Assembly (NCBI GenBank): GCA_029855935.1
Contig: JAGSHN010000011.1
Coordinates: 1 to 54,201, forward strand
Length of the DNA stretch: 54,201 bases
Source: Candidatus Thorarchaeota archaeon
Lineage (GTDB): Archaea; Asgardarchaeota; Thorarchaeia; Thorarchaeales; Thorarchaeaceae
Reading direction: 5' to 3'
Shown: positions 35,398-44,606 of the stretch, piece by piece
Numbering within the stretch: the first letter of the stretch is position 1
How the letters are laid out: each line of letters starts with the position of its first letter
Translations under genes and position numbers: made by a program
Notes under the pieces: generated by a model
The model's input: the letters and a program-made list of their open reading frames with translations, nothing else
Databases searched by the model: none
Told to the model about the DNA's origin: nothing

Positions 35398-35712
35398 TGT
35401 AGGTCCAGTTCCTTGCGGGGATTATGTCGCACGATATTGTTCAATAGGAACGAGGGCTTGCCCACGTGCTGCATGACCGACTTAAAACCATGCTCATAGT
35501 GTACCTCGGGCCGGCTGACATCATCTGAGGTGCTCTCTACCGGCTGGCAATGCGGTGTCTTGCGCACCATGTCCTACTCATCCTACGTCTTACCGTCTGT
35601 GTGATACCATCTGCTGCGAGGGACACACAGCGCTGAACGCCTCCGGGTGTCCCAAAAACGCTTTATCTTGGTTTCCGCATGGCATGACCCCCATATTTCC
35701 GAACGCGTGGTG
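35398..35712. other. Divergent intergenic region with two promoters
   Basis: No gene is seen. Minus-strand GGTTTTAAGTC (about 35480-35492) is the likely TATA box of the GTPase gene. CTTTATCTTGG (35661-35671) is the likely TATA box of the transporter at 35713. The latter argues against the transporter starting at 35647. Confidence 0.4.
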
Positions 35713-37227
35713 ATGGAAGTGGCATCTGATCTCGGTGAAACATCAATAGAGGCTGAGATCGCCCGTGAAACTTGGATTACCCGCCTCGGCTTTATTTTTG
35801 CCGTGTGGGGCTCCATGACCGGGCTGGGGAACGTATGGAACTGGCCCTCCAAGGTTTCCCTTCTGGGTGGTGGACCCTTTGTTCTGATCTACCTGATAAT
35901 GCTCGCACTTGTGGGCATTCCGGTTGTTCTGACAGAGTTCGTACTAGGGTCTACATTCAGGCGTGGCTTTCCAAGCGCCCTGAAACGAATTCACCCAGCA
36001 GGCGAGTTCCTGGGCTGGTTCTGCATGGCAAACAGTGCAGTCCTTGAGGCATTCTACGTTGTTCTCATCGGCTATGCAGCTGTCTACGCTGGATTCGCGT
36101 TGACTGGCCTGCAGCTGGGAGGTCCGATGGGTGCGGCGTACTTCACCGACCAGCCGGAATTCTTTGTCAATCTGCTGATGTCTCCACTGACGCTCGTTGG
36201 CCTGATTGTCGTCTGGATTGTCGTGTTTGCAATAGACTACTTTGGAACGAAGGGTATCGAACGTTCAGTGATGATATTCTTCCCGCTCCTCTGGATCATT
36301 GTCATCGGCATGGCAATCTTCGGACTGACCCAGCCGGGTGCAGCAGCGGGCATCAACTTCTACCTCAACCCACAGCCCAACCAGTTCTTTGAAACCAAGA
36401 TGTGGTCGACAGCGGTCTCTCTCAGCTTCTTCAAACTCAGCGCAGGGATGGGAATCCTGACTGCATATGCGAGCTATCTGCCACGGAAGGGCGAGCTGAC
36501 CAACAGCGCAGTCACGACGAGTCTTCTCGATACGACATTCGCATTCACTGCCGGTCTGGCAGTGTTCCCCATAGCGGCCACAGTTGGTGTCCTCGGGGAT
36601 GAAACCGTCGGAAGTGTCGGCTTTGCATTCGTCGCGTGGCCCGGAGGAATGACTATGTCAGGAGGGAATCTGCTAGGATTCGTCTTCTTCCTAATGATTG
36701 TCTTCCTCGGAGTCACCAGTGCCGTGTCACTACTTGAGGCCGTCGTAACTGCTGTGATGGACAAGTTTGGGTGGCCGCGGTCTCGCACCGTGATTGTGAT
36801 GACCATTGTCATGTTCCTGATGGGTGTCCCATTCACTCTCTGGATGGCAGCTCCCGGCGCGGCAGCCACGGACGTGACGTGGGGCCTCTATCTCCTGGAC
36901 ATCTTTGACTACTACGTCGAGAATTTCGGCCTAGTCCTTGTGACGCTCTTCATGATGCTGATCACGGGCTGGGTCTGGGGCGGCGCGAAGATAATCGAGA
37001 CCGCCAATGAGGCTGGCGACTTTGAGTTGCCCTCGTGGTACGTGTGGGTGATTAAGGTCATCGCGCCAATTGGCATAATTGCCGCCTTCGCGTTCATAGT
37101 CTTGTCCATATTCCTAGAGGGCCTCTACTTGGCAGGGACCGTACTTGATCTCATAGCCCCGCTCGTCTGGGTAGTGATATGCGCGGGCGCAGCGATAGCT
37201 CTCACAATGGCCAAGGGGGTTGAGTAG
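35713..37227 (+). CDS. NSS-family sodium-dependent transporter
   Basis: A 504-residue integral membrane protein with about twelve helices. GSMTGLGNVWNWP corresponds to the unwound TM1 with Na-binding Asn (usually GNIWRFP), followed by GGGPFVLIYLIMLALVGIP. It imports amino acids or related compounds with sodium; the specific substrate is unknown. ATG at 35713 is chosen because the upstream frame (to 35647) overlaps the TATA-like CTTTATCTTGG. The next gene, coding a small membrane protein, starts directly at its stop. Confidence 0.88.
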   Translation: MEVASDLGETSIEAEIARETWITRLGFIFAVWGSMTGLGNVWNWPSKVSLLGGGPFVLIYLIMLALVGIPVVLTEFVLGSTFRRGFPSALKRIHPAGEFLGWFCMANSAVLEAFYVVLIGYAAVYAGFALTGLQLGGPMGAAYFTDQPEFFVNLLMSPLTLVGLIVVWIVVFAIDYFGTKGIERSVMIFFPLLWIIVIGMAIFGLTQPGAAAGINFYLNPQPNQFFETKMWSTAVSLSFFKLSAGMGILTAYASYLPRKGELTNSAVTTSLLDTTFAFTAGLAVFPIAATVGVLGDETVGSVGFAFVAWPGGMTMSGGNLLGFVFFLMIVFLGVTSAVSLLEAVVTAVMDKFGWPRSRTVIVMTIVMFLMGVPFTLWMAAPGAAATDVTWGLYLLDIFDYYVENFGLVLVTLFMMLITGWVWGGAKIIETANEAGDFELPSWYVWVIKVIAPIGIIAAFAFIVLSIFLEGLYLAGTVLDLIAPLVWVVICAGAAIALTMAKGVE

Positions 37228-37452
37228 ATGGGTCTTATGGACATAGTCTTCGGCCCGTACGAACGATTCGGTGAGCGTGGTGGAATCGTCATCCTCGTGG
37301 TGGTGGCAATCGTCGGGGCAATCATCGCTGGCGGACTGACAGTCATAGGCGTCCAACTGCTGGCGGCGGTCTCCTTCGTCATCGCGTTCACCTTCACGTA
37401 CGGGGTGCTGTTCCTGTTTCTCTATCTGATGTGGTACCGTCGCCCCAGGTGA
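37228..37452 (+). CDS. Small membrane protein, putative NSS transporter partner
   Basis: A 74-residue protein with two predicted helices (IVILVVVAIVGAIIAGGLTV and an ISF-type aromatic second helix) and a basic end (YRRPR). Its ATG directly follows the transporter TAG with no gap, so translation is coupled. In Corynebacterium, MetP and the small MetS subunit form a methionine transporter of the same family, and this pair has the same order and size. Sequence identity to MetS is not claimed; the partner role is inferred. Confidence 0.7.
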   Translation: MGLMDIVFGPYERFGERGGIVILVVVAIVGAIIAGGLTVIGVQLLAAVSFVIAFTFTYGVLFLFLYLMWYRRPR

Positions 37453-37461
37453 CGGCGCCCC

Positions 37462-37485
37462 ATCCCACCCCCTTTTTTATTTCAC
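37462..37485 (+). terminator. T-tract terminator after the transporter operon
   Basis: CACCCCCTTTTTTATTT about 15 nt after the small membrane protein stop is a typical archaeal T-run terminator. Confidence 0.55.
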
Positions 37486-37520
37486 TCAATCTGTCGAAGT
37501 CACCTGAGGTTGAAACATAG

Positions 37521-37931
37521 ATGATCGAACCCGCCCATTCGCTGATAGCCCGAGTGCGACGTCGCAGGCGCATCTACCAGCTGCTTGAGGTCGTGATAGT
37601 CGCCGGATTGCTTCTGTCCGGTCTGCTGGGGTACCTTATGTTTCAGGGGTCAGAGCAGGCCCTCATAGGAATCGAGTCGAGCATCACGCTGTCGATAGCG
37701 GCAGTGTGTATCTTCGTTGTACCGCTGCGCGACCTTCGTCGCATAGAGGCTGTGATAGATCTCGCCTCGCAGCACGGAGGTACCCTCACAACCGAGGACG
37801 TACAGCAATCCCTGCACGTCCCCGAGGAGAAGGCCTTGACACTTCTGAGGTGGCTGGTCAAACGTGGTATGGCCGAACGAAAGGCAACGACGGGCAGGTG
37901 GGTCTTTCCGGAGCTGCGGAAACGTCACTGA
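37521..37931 (+). CDS. Membrane-anchored winged-helix protein
   Basis: A 136-residue protein. Two helices (LEVVIVAGLLLSGLLGYLMF and SITLSIAAVCIFVVPL) are followed by a cytoplasmic part with a helix-turn-helix-like region (LTTEDVQQSLHVPEEKALTL, then LLRWLVKRGMAERK and GRWVF). This looks like a membrane-tethered DNA-binding or regulatory domain. It lies after the transporter operon but behind a likely terminator. Target unknown. Confidence 0.7.
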   Translation: MIEPAHSLIARVRRRRRIYQLLEVVIVAGLLLSGLLGYLMFQGSEQALIGIESSITLSIAAVCIFVVPLRDLRRIEAVIDLASQHGGTLTTEDVQQSLHVPEEKALTLLRWLVKRGMAERKATTGRWVFPELRKRH

Positions 37932-38019
37932 CACTGCTAGAGAATCATCTGGCTGCTCCTTCTGATGACCGAATGCAGCTAGGACCTCTGACTGGTGCCT
38001 GTGCCTGAAGAGGTGAATC

Positions 38020-39147
38020 TCACGCCTGAATGGCCGAGATTGCATCATCGAGCTCTATTACCTTGTTGTACTTCTTGAAGGGCTTCTTTCTTCCCTTCCT
38101 GTCCAGCCACTCGGCCTCTATGTCGACCAGCCGGACCGTGCCGCTCTGTGCCACACGCACTCTCGACCAGTTCCAGAGCTCGAGTGTTCCTTTATTCAGC
38201 GTCATTGAAACCTCGGTCTTTGCCGTGTCGTACGCCACGAGCACCTTTGTCCTTGAGCCGAAGCTGAGGTCCTCGAGCACCTCTCCCGCCTCCTCGTTGC
38301 TGTTCTTCGGTCTTGCACGGATGTGAAGACCAAAGGCCTCGTGGATGTGCCCAACGACGATCATGAAGGGCCACTCGCTGTCAGCAAAGCGTCTCAGGGC
38401 TGCACTACCCTTCTGCGCCCCCCACATATGCTGTGGCACCCCGAACTTTCCCAGCCGGTCCCGCATTCCGAATGGCGGAGCGTGCGTGACCACAATGAGA
38501 TCCTGAGAGTCCACATTCCTCCCCGACAATGGAGTCCTGAGTGCCCACTCAATGTCCTCCTCGGTCCGCTCCCCGGGAAACGTGTAGTTGATTGGGTTGG
38601 AGCCCTCCACCCCGACGAAAGTGAAGCCTTTCTCTTGGATGACCTTGCCGGGCCATGTTGTCCTCCCAGTGTAGATCTCCATGAACTGGCTATCAGAGTG
38701 GACCTTGATCTCATGCGGTGCCTTGCTTCTATCTGCACCAAGGTCGACAATCTCAGGATTGCCCATCTCCTCTATTGCCTCACCTGCGGTGCCGGGAAGC
38801 TCATAGTTGCCTGCCACACACAGTGATCTTGCGGAGCAGCTCTCGAACTGCGCGAACAGTTCCTTCAACCTTCCCATTGACTCGCTCCTCACGGCCTGCG
38901 GCTCCAGCTTTGTCCTCAGATAGGCTGGCTCCGCGAGATAGTCGCCATCGAACAGGAGGAAGTCAAGGTCACACGAGTCGATATTCTTGAACAGCAGTCT
39001 CACCTTGCCGAATTCCTCGTGAGGGTCCCCGCTGCCAGCGAACTCAATGGTCTTGTTGGACACAACAAGTTGCTCAAGCATCTCAACGTCGTACTTCTTT
39101 CCCTTCCTCTTGCTTCTCAGTAAGCCCATAGCATATCGCCATCTCAT
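38020..39147 (-). CDS. Calcineurin-like metallophosphoesterase
   Basis: A 375-residue protein. Metal-binding motifs in order: AGSGDPHEEF (D-x-H), FDGDYLAEP, CVAGNYELPG (in place of GNHE), VVTHAPPFGMRD and VVGHIHEAFG. The set is complete except that the usual His in GNH is Tyr. The basic N-terminus and long C-terminal beta region are not family standard. Two other Met codons (39132, 39129) lie just inside; a TATA box near 39180 suggests a leaderless ATG at 39147. Substrate unknown. Confidence 0.82.
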   Translation of the reverse strand: MRWRYAMGLLRSKRKGKKYDVEMLEQLVVSNKTIEFAGSGDPHEEFGKVRLLFKNIDSCDLDFLLFDGDYLAEPAYLRTKLEPQAVRSESMGRLKELFAQFESCSARSLCVAGNYELPGTAGEAIEEMGNPEIVDLGADRSKAPHEIKVHSDSQFMEIYTGRTTWPGKVIQEKGFTFVGVEGSNPINYTFPGERTEEDIEWALRTPLSGRNVDSQDLIVVTHAPPFGMRDRLGKFGVPQHMWGAQKGSAALRRFADSEWPFMIVVGHIHEAFGLHIRARPKNSNEEAGEVLEDLSFGSRTKVLVAYDTAKTEVSMTLNKGTLELWNWSRVRVAQSGTVRLVDIEAEWLDRKGRKKPFKKYNKVIELDDAISAIQA

Positions 39148-39177
39148 ATGTCTATCTGCCAGTCATCCAAATGACAC

Positions 39178-39192
39178 AGGATTTATTTATGC
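39178..39192. promoter_or_regulatory. Shared AT-rich promoter of divergent genes
   Basis: GGATTTATTTATGC serves as TATA-like sequence in both directions: 30 nt from the phosphoesterase ATG on the minus strand, and about 45 nt from the ATG at 39236 on the plus strand. Confidence 0.45.
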
Positions 39193-39235
39193 ATCGGACA
39201 ACCTGAAAATAGTTTCTGGTGCGACAGTGAGTACT

Positions 39236-39778
39236 ATGGGCGACCAAGGTCATACGTACCGAGTTTACATAGACTGCTACGACGCCTACGGGTTCTACGA
39301 GGAGAACTACCGCCGCATAATTCTGGTGATGAACGCTCTGAACTCGTCGCGTCTGGTGTCTAGGGAATGGGTTTCCTCGCAGGCTGTGGGCGGGTCTTGG
39401 GCCCGATCAATACGGTGTGTCTTCGAAACGGATATAGACCCCAAGAAGATCAAGGAGCAGATGATTGGCCTGGAGTACTGTTCAGTCGGTGATCTCCCAG
39501 ATGATCTACGAAGACAGGTCAGAGAGGAGACGTTCCGATTTGCTGACATTGATGTGATTGAGGTCAAGGTGAGCTCCGGGTCTCTTGGCCGCATTACAGA
39601 CAAACTGAGGCCTAGTGAGAGAAAGGTTGAGAAGGCCGAGCTGATGGGTGACGAGGCAAGCAAGGCCGAGTTTATCTTGTCATGCCGGCGAAGGCTCCTC
39701 GACGCTCTTGATGATGCAACGCGGGAGGAGCTGTTTCGGCTGGAGTCCGAGATACTGGCGAGGGCGCTGCCCAAATAG
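39236..39778 (+). CDS. Uncharacterised protein, first gene of the GTPase operon
   Basis: A 180-residue soluble protein, not recognised. It begins MGDQGHTYRVYIDCYDAYGF, has a beta-rich first half (IRCVFETDIDPKKIKEQMIG) and ends in a charged helical region (LDALDDATREELFRLESEIL). The alpha/beta start could fit a longin- or roadblock-like regulator, but I cannot show it. ATG at 39236 is chosen because the upstream frame overlaps the phosphoesterase gene. It is followed by a zinc-finger protein gene and a Rab-like GTPase gene on the same strand. Confidence 0.7.
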   Translation: MGDQGHTYRVYIDCYDAYGFYEENYRRIILVMNALNSSRLVSREWVSSQAVGGSWARSIRCVFETDIDPKKIKEQMIGLEYCSVGDLPDDLRRQVREETFRFADIDVIEVKVSSGSLGRITDKLRPSERKVEKAELMGDEASKAEFILSCRRRLLDALDDATREELFRLESEILARALPK

Positions 39779-39904
39779 GCCCACCTATGGTGCCAGTATG
39801 ATACAAATACTGTTATTAACCCCGGACGGGAATCATTACGATGTTATGGGGCCAGCCGCTAACTGCTCTATGGTCCCGCTTCCGTGGTTTGGGAGGCCCC
39901 GTTG

Positions 39905-40864
39905 ATGGTGCGACCGCAATTTAGCTTTATGTGTGGCGTCTGCAAAAGGAGGATTGACGTCGGCTCTTCTCATCTTGTGCGGATGTATATGAAAGAGCCC
40001 TCGGTGGGTCCTGCCTTGCAGAGCTCGCTGGACACATACTATGTCGAGACACAATGCGTGCCCGGTGAGATACACATCAACATAGTTGTGGTCGACGCGA
40101 ACGGTCGGTATCGTGGTACCAAACACTCGACCATAAGGTCGCTCTCTTCTGTGGATGAAGAGTCAATTGACAGCCTTCGGAAGATGTTGAGGTTCGGAGG
40201 CTCTTTCAGCAGCATTCTCACAATGGTCCTTCGGGGAGAGCCTCTTGTCATCTGTGGTGAGGAGGAGGCCTGCCAATACTGGTCACGGGCTCTGACGCGT
40301 TTCTTCGCCATCAGGACCTACGAGACCACAGAGTGGTTCTCTCTCATTGAGGAGGTCATCCGAAGGTTCGGTACGCGTGCCGACCTCAGACACGGGACTA
40401 TGGTACTATGTGATGCGGGGCTGATCAATCATGCTTTGAAGGTGTTTCCCGACACAGCTGTCGTGGAACTCCGTAGGAGGACCGTTCACAGAGGCAAGGA
40501 CTCTGTCTTTGCAAAGAATCTCGTGAAGATGTTGAACGCGATCCCCGCCTCGGAGGGCAAGGCCATGGTCACTCTCGTCAATACGCAGATTGACGGGCTG
40601 AGGACTCTGCTCACGGACATCGTGCAGCAGCTGCGGGAGCGGATAAGCGACACCCTGATTGTCGGCACCGCAAAGATGTCAGAGATCGAGCTTGTTGAAG
40701 AGTTGATGCGCAAGACGCTGTCCCCAGACTTGTACGCCTCTCTCGGTGAACATATGAAACATGAAGAACTGTTCTTGTTGGCCCCTCACATCATCAGGGC
40801 CGTCAAGCCACTCGCCGACGCCGTCAGCGCGACTTTGGAGCGAGCTGACAAGACAAGACCTTGA
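39905..40864 (+). CDS. Uncharacterised protein with a small N-terminal Cys motif
   Basis: A 319-residue protein from ATG 39905, with GGGAGG 8 nt before it. The N-terminus has FMCGVCKRRIDVGSSH, a possible half zinc site (CxxC plus later His). The middle part, LTRFFAIRTYETTEWFSLIE and VLCDAGLINHALKVFP, shows alternating beta and helix. The C-terminal part is helical, with a KAMVTLVNTQIDGLRTLLTD segment. No family is recognised. Its stop overlaps the ribosome binding site (GAGGGA) of the GTPase gene 9 nt downstream, so it may be a regulator or effector of that GTPase. Confidence 0.72.
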   Translation: MVRPQFSFMCGVCKRRIDVGSSHLVRMYMKEPSVGPALQSSLDTYYVETQCVPGEIHINIVVVDANGRYRGTKHSTIRSLSSVDEESIDSLRKMLRFGGSFSSILTMVLRGEPLVICGEEEACQYWSRALTRFFAIRTYETTEWFSLIEEVIRRFGTRADLRHGTMVLCDAGLINHALKVFPDTAVVELRRRTVHRGKDSVFAKNLVKMLNAIPASEGKAMVTLVNTQIDGLRTLLTDIVQQLRERISDTLIVGTAKMSEIELVEELMRKTLSPDLYASLGEHMKHEELFLLAPHIIRAVKPLADAVSATLERADKTRP

Positions 40865-40873
40865 GGGAATCTT

Positions 40874-41476
40874 ATGACTCAGGATTCCGCGGACAGCGGC
40901 CTCCTTGACGACATCAAGGCCCGGAAGAAGACAGCCAAGATCTGTCTGGTGGGTGATGGCGCGACAGGCAAGACCACATTCATCCGCTACATGGAGTCGG
41001 GTCAGCTCGCGCTGTGTGCGACCAACATCCCCCGAACACCTTTCATTGACATCGGTACGACGAGACTGGGCGATTGCACCGTTGTGATGATGGACCTCGC
41101 TGGCCAGCGAAACCCTGACACACACCCTCTTGATCACATGCCTGTGACGGCGCTGAGAGGTGCCGATGTGCTGCTCTTCTTCTTCTCAATTGACAATTTC
41201 GGCTCGTTCATGTCGGTCGAAGCATGGTACAATGAGGTCAAGAGGCTTTTCGAGTCGTGGGGGCAGCCCATACCACCCTGCATACTTGTCGGCAACAAGA
41301 CCGACCTTGACCGGGCGGTGGAGTCCATCAACGGAGAGGAATGGGTGAGCAGTCACGACAGTTTCGTTGCGTATTACGAGATCTCCTTGGTGACGGGACA
41401 CAACGTCGTCCTACTGGTCGACGCACTGAGAACACTTCTGAGTGAGGGTCCCGAGGTGTTTGTCTCCCGGTCCTAG
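40874..41476 (+). CDS. Rab/Ras-like small GTPase
   Basis: A 200-residue GTPase. G1 is LVGDGATGKTTFIRY (residues 25-39), G3 is MDLAGQRN (D-x-x-G-Q, with the catalytic Gln), G4 is LVGNKTDLD. The switch I Thr is probably in IDIGTTRLGD. There is no C-terminal Cys, so no prenyl anchor as in eukaryotic Rabs. Such GTPases are numerous in Asgard archaea. It is the third gene of an operon with two unknown proteins. Confidence 0.85.
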   Translation: MTQDSADSGLLDDIKARKKTAKICLVGDGATGKTTFIRYMESGQLALCATNIPRTPFIDIGTTRLGDCTVVMMDLAGQRNPDTHPLDHMPVTALRGADVLLFFFSIDNFGSFMSVEAWYNEVKRLFESWGQPIPPCILVGNKTDLDRAVESINGEEWVSSHDSFVAYYEISLVTGHNVVLLVDALRTLLSEGPEVFVSRS

Positions 41477-41603
41477 AAGTCAATATCTGACCCCTGCTGC
41501 CCTGTCCGACGGTCATGCGATTGGTATTTATGAGGGATTTCATTTTCGCAGCGCCTGTTTCAAAGAAAGAACTACCAACCAACGAGTGCTGGAGGACTAT
41601 CGA

Positions 41604-43130
41604 GTGACAAGATACAATCACGTGACCGACGACGTCGTCAAGAAGCTGGTGTCCATCTGCGGCGAGCAGTATGTGACAACCAGCGAGCCCCTCCGCCACA
41701 GCTATATGGCGCGTGGCATAATGGGTCTGGAGGCAGTCCTTCCAGAGGTCATTGTACGCCCGGCCGACGTGGAGGAGGTATCTCAGATTCTGGTTATTGC
41801 AAACGAGCATCTGATACCTGTGACTCCCGCTGCAGGAGGCCTCAGCGGAGGCTTCGCATTGCCGGCCATCGAGCCAGGTGGCATATACATGGACATGACA
41901 CGCATGAACAGACTCACCGTCGACACCGAGAACCGGGTGATGATCGTCGAGCCCGGTGTCAAGTCGGGTGATGCTTGGAGGATCTTCAAGGTCAAGTATC
42001 CCGAGTGGGCCCCACCGATTCCGGACGGCGCGCCACCAGCCGCCACAATCCTCGGAGATGCTATTGAGCGAGGCTTCTCTCTTGTGACAGGCGTGTACGG
42101 TCCTCAGGCCGACATGATAATGGGCCTTGAGGTCGTGCTGCCCACTGGCGACATCTTCAGGACAGGATCATGGGCCCTTGATGGAGCGAAGCCCTTCTAT
42201 CGCTGGGGCCTTGGACCTAACCCTGATGGCCTGTTCCTCGGCTCTCAGGGCAGTATGGGCATAATCACAAAGGCCGCAATCAAGATTGTCCCGCACCCGC
42301 ATCACAAGACCGTGGTGGCGTATGGTGGTCAGAACTGGGACGATATCATCAAGCCGGCGTGGGAGATCTCCAAGCACGAGCTGGGCGTTGCCGAGAACAC
42401 GGTCATGGTCCAGGGAGGCAACTGGCCCCTCGTTATGACGCGCTGGCCGAAGAGCAATGTTCCGACTGACTACGAGTTCTACAAGAAGCTCGGTATTAGT
42501 GAGTACTGGATGAACTATGAGATCTGGGCATGGTCAGACGAAGAGCTTGAGTACGTGAAGAAGAAGATTGATGAGACGTACAAGTGGTATGAGGAGGAGG
42601 CAGGGACGAAGTGTCCGCAGTGGAAGCTTCATCCCAAACAGGTGGCCTCTCGTCTCAAGAAGCCGAACAAGATTGCAATACCGTACTCATTGTGGCAGGC
42701 TGGTTTCCTGTTCATCACGTGGTACACACCGTGGCTGGAGAGCCCGGCGATGATGGAGGAGTACTGCGCCAAGATGGAGGAGTACGGCTTTCCACCGACG
42801 ATGTGGGTGGCGAGCATCGACCACGCGCGTCAGGCCATCGTCATGCCCATTCTGTGTTTCGACAGCACAGAGCCGGGCATCTACGACAAGATTCGTGAGT
42901 TCAACACCGAGACCACCCGCTCGTTCCTGAAGAAGGGCTGGCTGAACTACCGGCCTGACCCGTTTGTGCACGCGCCCGAGACGTTCTCCAGAGCGCCCAA
43001 CTTCTACAGGATGCTTGTCAAGTTCAGGAAGGTGCTTGACCCGAACCTGATACTGCACCCAGGCAGACTGGCCATCCCATGGGAGGCTGTGACGGACATG
43101 CCGAGCCCGCTACAGGGCGACGGTGAATAG
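41604..43130 (+). CDS. FAD-linked oxidase, GlcD/lactate dehydrogenase type
   Basis: A 508-residue flavoprotein from GTG 41604, with GGAGG 8 nt before it; the longer frame overlaps the GTPase gene end. The FAD-binding PCMH region contains EVIVRPADVEEVSQIL, PVTPAAGGLSGGFALP and GLEVVLPTGDIFRTGS with FLGSQGSMGIITKAAIKIVP; the C-terminal cap ends VLDPNLILHPGR. Members oxidise lactate, glycolate or related 2-hydroxyacids. The adjacent CCG-domain Fe-S protein completes the usual pair for passing electrons to a membrane or soluble acceptor. Confidence 0.88.
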   Translation: MTRYNHVTDDVVKKLVSICGEQYVTTSEPLRHSYMARGIMGLEAVLPEVIVRPADVEEVSQILVIANEHLIPVTPAAGGLSGGFALPAIEPGGIYMDMTRMNRLTVDTENRVMIVEPGVKSGDAWRIFKVKYPEWAPPIPDGAPPAATILGDAIERGFSLVTGVYGPQADMIMGLEVVLPTGDIFRTGSWALDGAKPFYRWGLGPNPDGLFLGSQGSMGIITKAAIKIVPHPHHKTVVAYGGQNWDDIIKPAWEISKHELGVAENTVMVQGGNWPLVMTRWPKSNVPTDYEFYKKLGISEYWMNYEIWAWSDEELEYVKKKIDETYKWYEEEAGTKCPQWKLHPKQVASRLKKPNKIAIPYSLWQAGFLFITWYTPWLESPAMMEEYCAKMEEYGFPPTMWVASIDHARQAIVMPILCFDSTEPGIYDKIREFNTETTRSFLKKGWLNYRPDPFVHAPETFSRAPNFYRMLVKFRKVLDPNLILHPGRLAIPWEAVTDMPSPLQGDGE

Positions 43131-43187
43131 ACGTGGGGAGTTACAACACGTAACTTAATAGGGAGAATGCGAGGAGGAACAGTAGCG

Positions 43188-44492
43188 ATGACAAGTCTGG
43201 AAGACCTTCGAAGAATAAATGCTCGATGCATTCACTGTAGGGCGTGCCAATACGCCTACTCCGGTGAGCCGGACCGGCAGGGCGAGACCGAGGAGTACAC
43301 AGGAATGTTGCAGGGATGTCCGGCGGGCATCTACTATGGCTGGGAGGGATACTACAACTCCGGCAAGCAGTGGATTGCCCGTGCGTGGCTGAACGGCGAG
43401 ATTGAGCCCAGTCAGGAGCTCCTCAAGGTCGTGGAGGCGTGCACGACCTGCGGGATGTGCGAGACTCAGTGCCCCAACTATATCAACACTGTCGAGGTGA
43501 CCGAGGCTCTCCGTGCTGCGGTGATTGAGGCTGGTGTCGAGCCTCTGCCGCGTCACAAGATCATCGGTGACAGGGTCCACGACGAAGAACTGAGGAACCC
43601 GTACAACGAGCCGCGCAATCAGCGTACAGCGTGGTACGATGGAGAGGTCGACCGCAAGGACGCGAAGGTTGCCTACTTCGTCGGCTGCACCGGCTCTTAT
43701 CGGCAGCAGGATATCGCCAAACACACAGCAAGCATCCTGAAGAAGCTGGGGATTGACTTCACAGTCATGACTCAGGAGGTGTGCTGCGGGTCCCCGATAC
43801 TCAGGACGGGCCAGCGTGACAAGTTCCGCGAGGTTATGGAGGAGAACCTTGAGCTGTTCAAGGACTTCGACCTCCTTGTGTTCAGCTGCGCAGGATGCTA
43901 CAAGACCTTCAGGAACGACTACCCGCGATTCAGCGGAAAACCGCTGCCCTTCAAGGTGCGTCACACGGTCGAGCTTGTCTATGACCTCATCAAGGAGGGC
44001 AAGCTGGAGATCAAGAAGGAGTACCCCAAGAAGGTGACATGGCACGACCCGTGTCACAGCATCCGCCATGTCGGCCTTGCAATCGAGAAGGAGATTCTCG
44101 CTCAGAGCGACAACTGGCTGATTGACAGCAGAAAGGCCGAGAAGGCAAAGGAGGAGCACTTTGAGATTCCGCGTGTCGTTCTGCGTGCGATTCCTGGCCT
44201 CGATCTGCACGAGATGTACCGTATCAAGGGCGACTCCTTCTGCTGTGGCGCCGGTGGCGGCGTGAAGACTCAGTTCCCGGACATGGCCCTTGCCGCGGCC
44301 AAGGAGCGTCTCAGGGAGGCCGCATCGACAGGTGCGGAGGTCCTGATGACCAGCTGCCCCTTCTGCGTCACAAACTTCACTGACGGAGTGAAGGCGCTGC
44401 GTGAGGAGCAGGAGGCAACGGGTGAGAAGAAGCCCGGCGCTGACCTTGAGGTTGTGGAGCTACTTCAGGTACTCGACGAACTCATCGAGTAG
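43188..44492 (+). CDS. Fe-S protein with two CCG domains, GlcF/LutA type
   Basis: A 434-residue protein from ATG 43188, after GAGGAGG. The N-terminal cluster motifs CIHCRACQ and CTTCGMCETQC bind 4Fe-4S; two CCG modules follow: VGCTGSYRQ with CCGSPILRTGQ and FSCAGCYKTF, then HDPCHSIRHVG with CCGAGGGVKTQ and CPFCVTNF. It forms the electron-transfer partner of the upstream FAD oxidase, 57 nt away. CCG domains are also found in HdrB, where they hold a noncubane cluster. No membrane helix is seen. Confidence 0.88.
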   Translation: MTSLEDLRRINARCIHCRACQYAYSGEPDRQGETEEYTGMLQGCPAGIYYGWEGYYNSGKQWIARAWLNGEIEPSQELLKVVEACTTCGMCETQCPNYINTVEVTEALRAAVIEAGVEPLPRHKIIGDRVHDEELRNPYNEPRNQRTAWYDGEVDRKDAKVAYFVGCTGSYRQQDIAKHTASILKKLGIDFTVMTQEVCCGSPILRTGQRDKFREVMEENLELFKDFDLLVFSCAGCYKTFRNDYPRFSGKPLPFKVRHTVELVYDLIKEGKLEIKKEYPKKVTWHDPCHSIRHVGLAIEKEILAQSDNWLIDSRKAEKAKEEHFEIPRVVLRAIPGLDLHEMYRIKGDSFCCGAGGGVKTQFPDMALAAAKERLREAASTGAEVLMTSCPFCVTNFTDGVKALREEQEATGEKKPGADLEVVELLQVLDELIE

Positions 44493-44505
44493 TCCTGAGG
44501 TTTCT

Positions 44506-44562
44506 GTGGGGGACGGCCCTCCCTCCGGTCCTCCCCACCACCTCTCTTTTTCTCTCTGTTCT
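44506..44562 (+). terminator. Hairpin plus T-run terminator
   Basis: GTGGGGGAC and GTCCTCCCCAC can pair around a GC-rich loop, followed by CTCTCTTTTTCTCTC. It ends the FAD oxidase/CCG operon. Confidence 0.6.
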
Positions 44563-44606
44563 CTGTCAGGGACCCCCACATACATTCCCGTCTGCCGCTT
44601 TGTTTC

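Noticed and set aside
43155-44210. A 351-residue minus-strand frame opposite the CCG-domain gene
   Set aside because: Leu/Val/Arg-rich shadow without motifs; the plus strand has complete Cys motifs.
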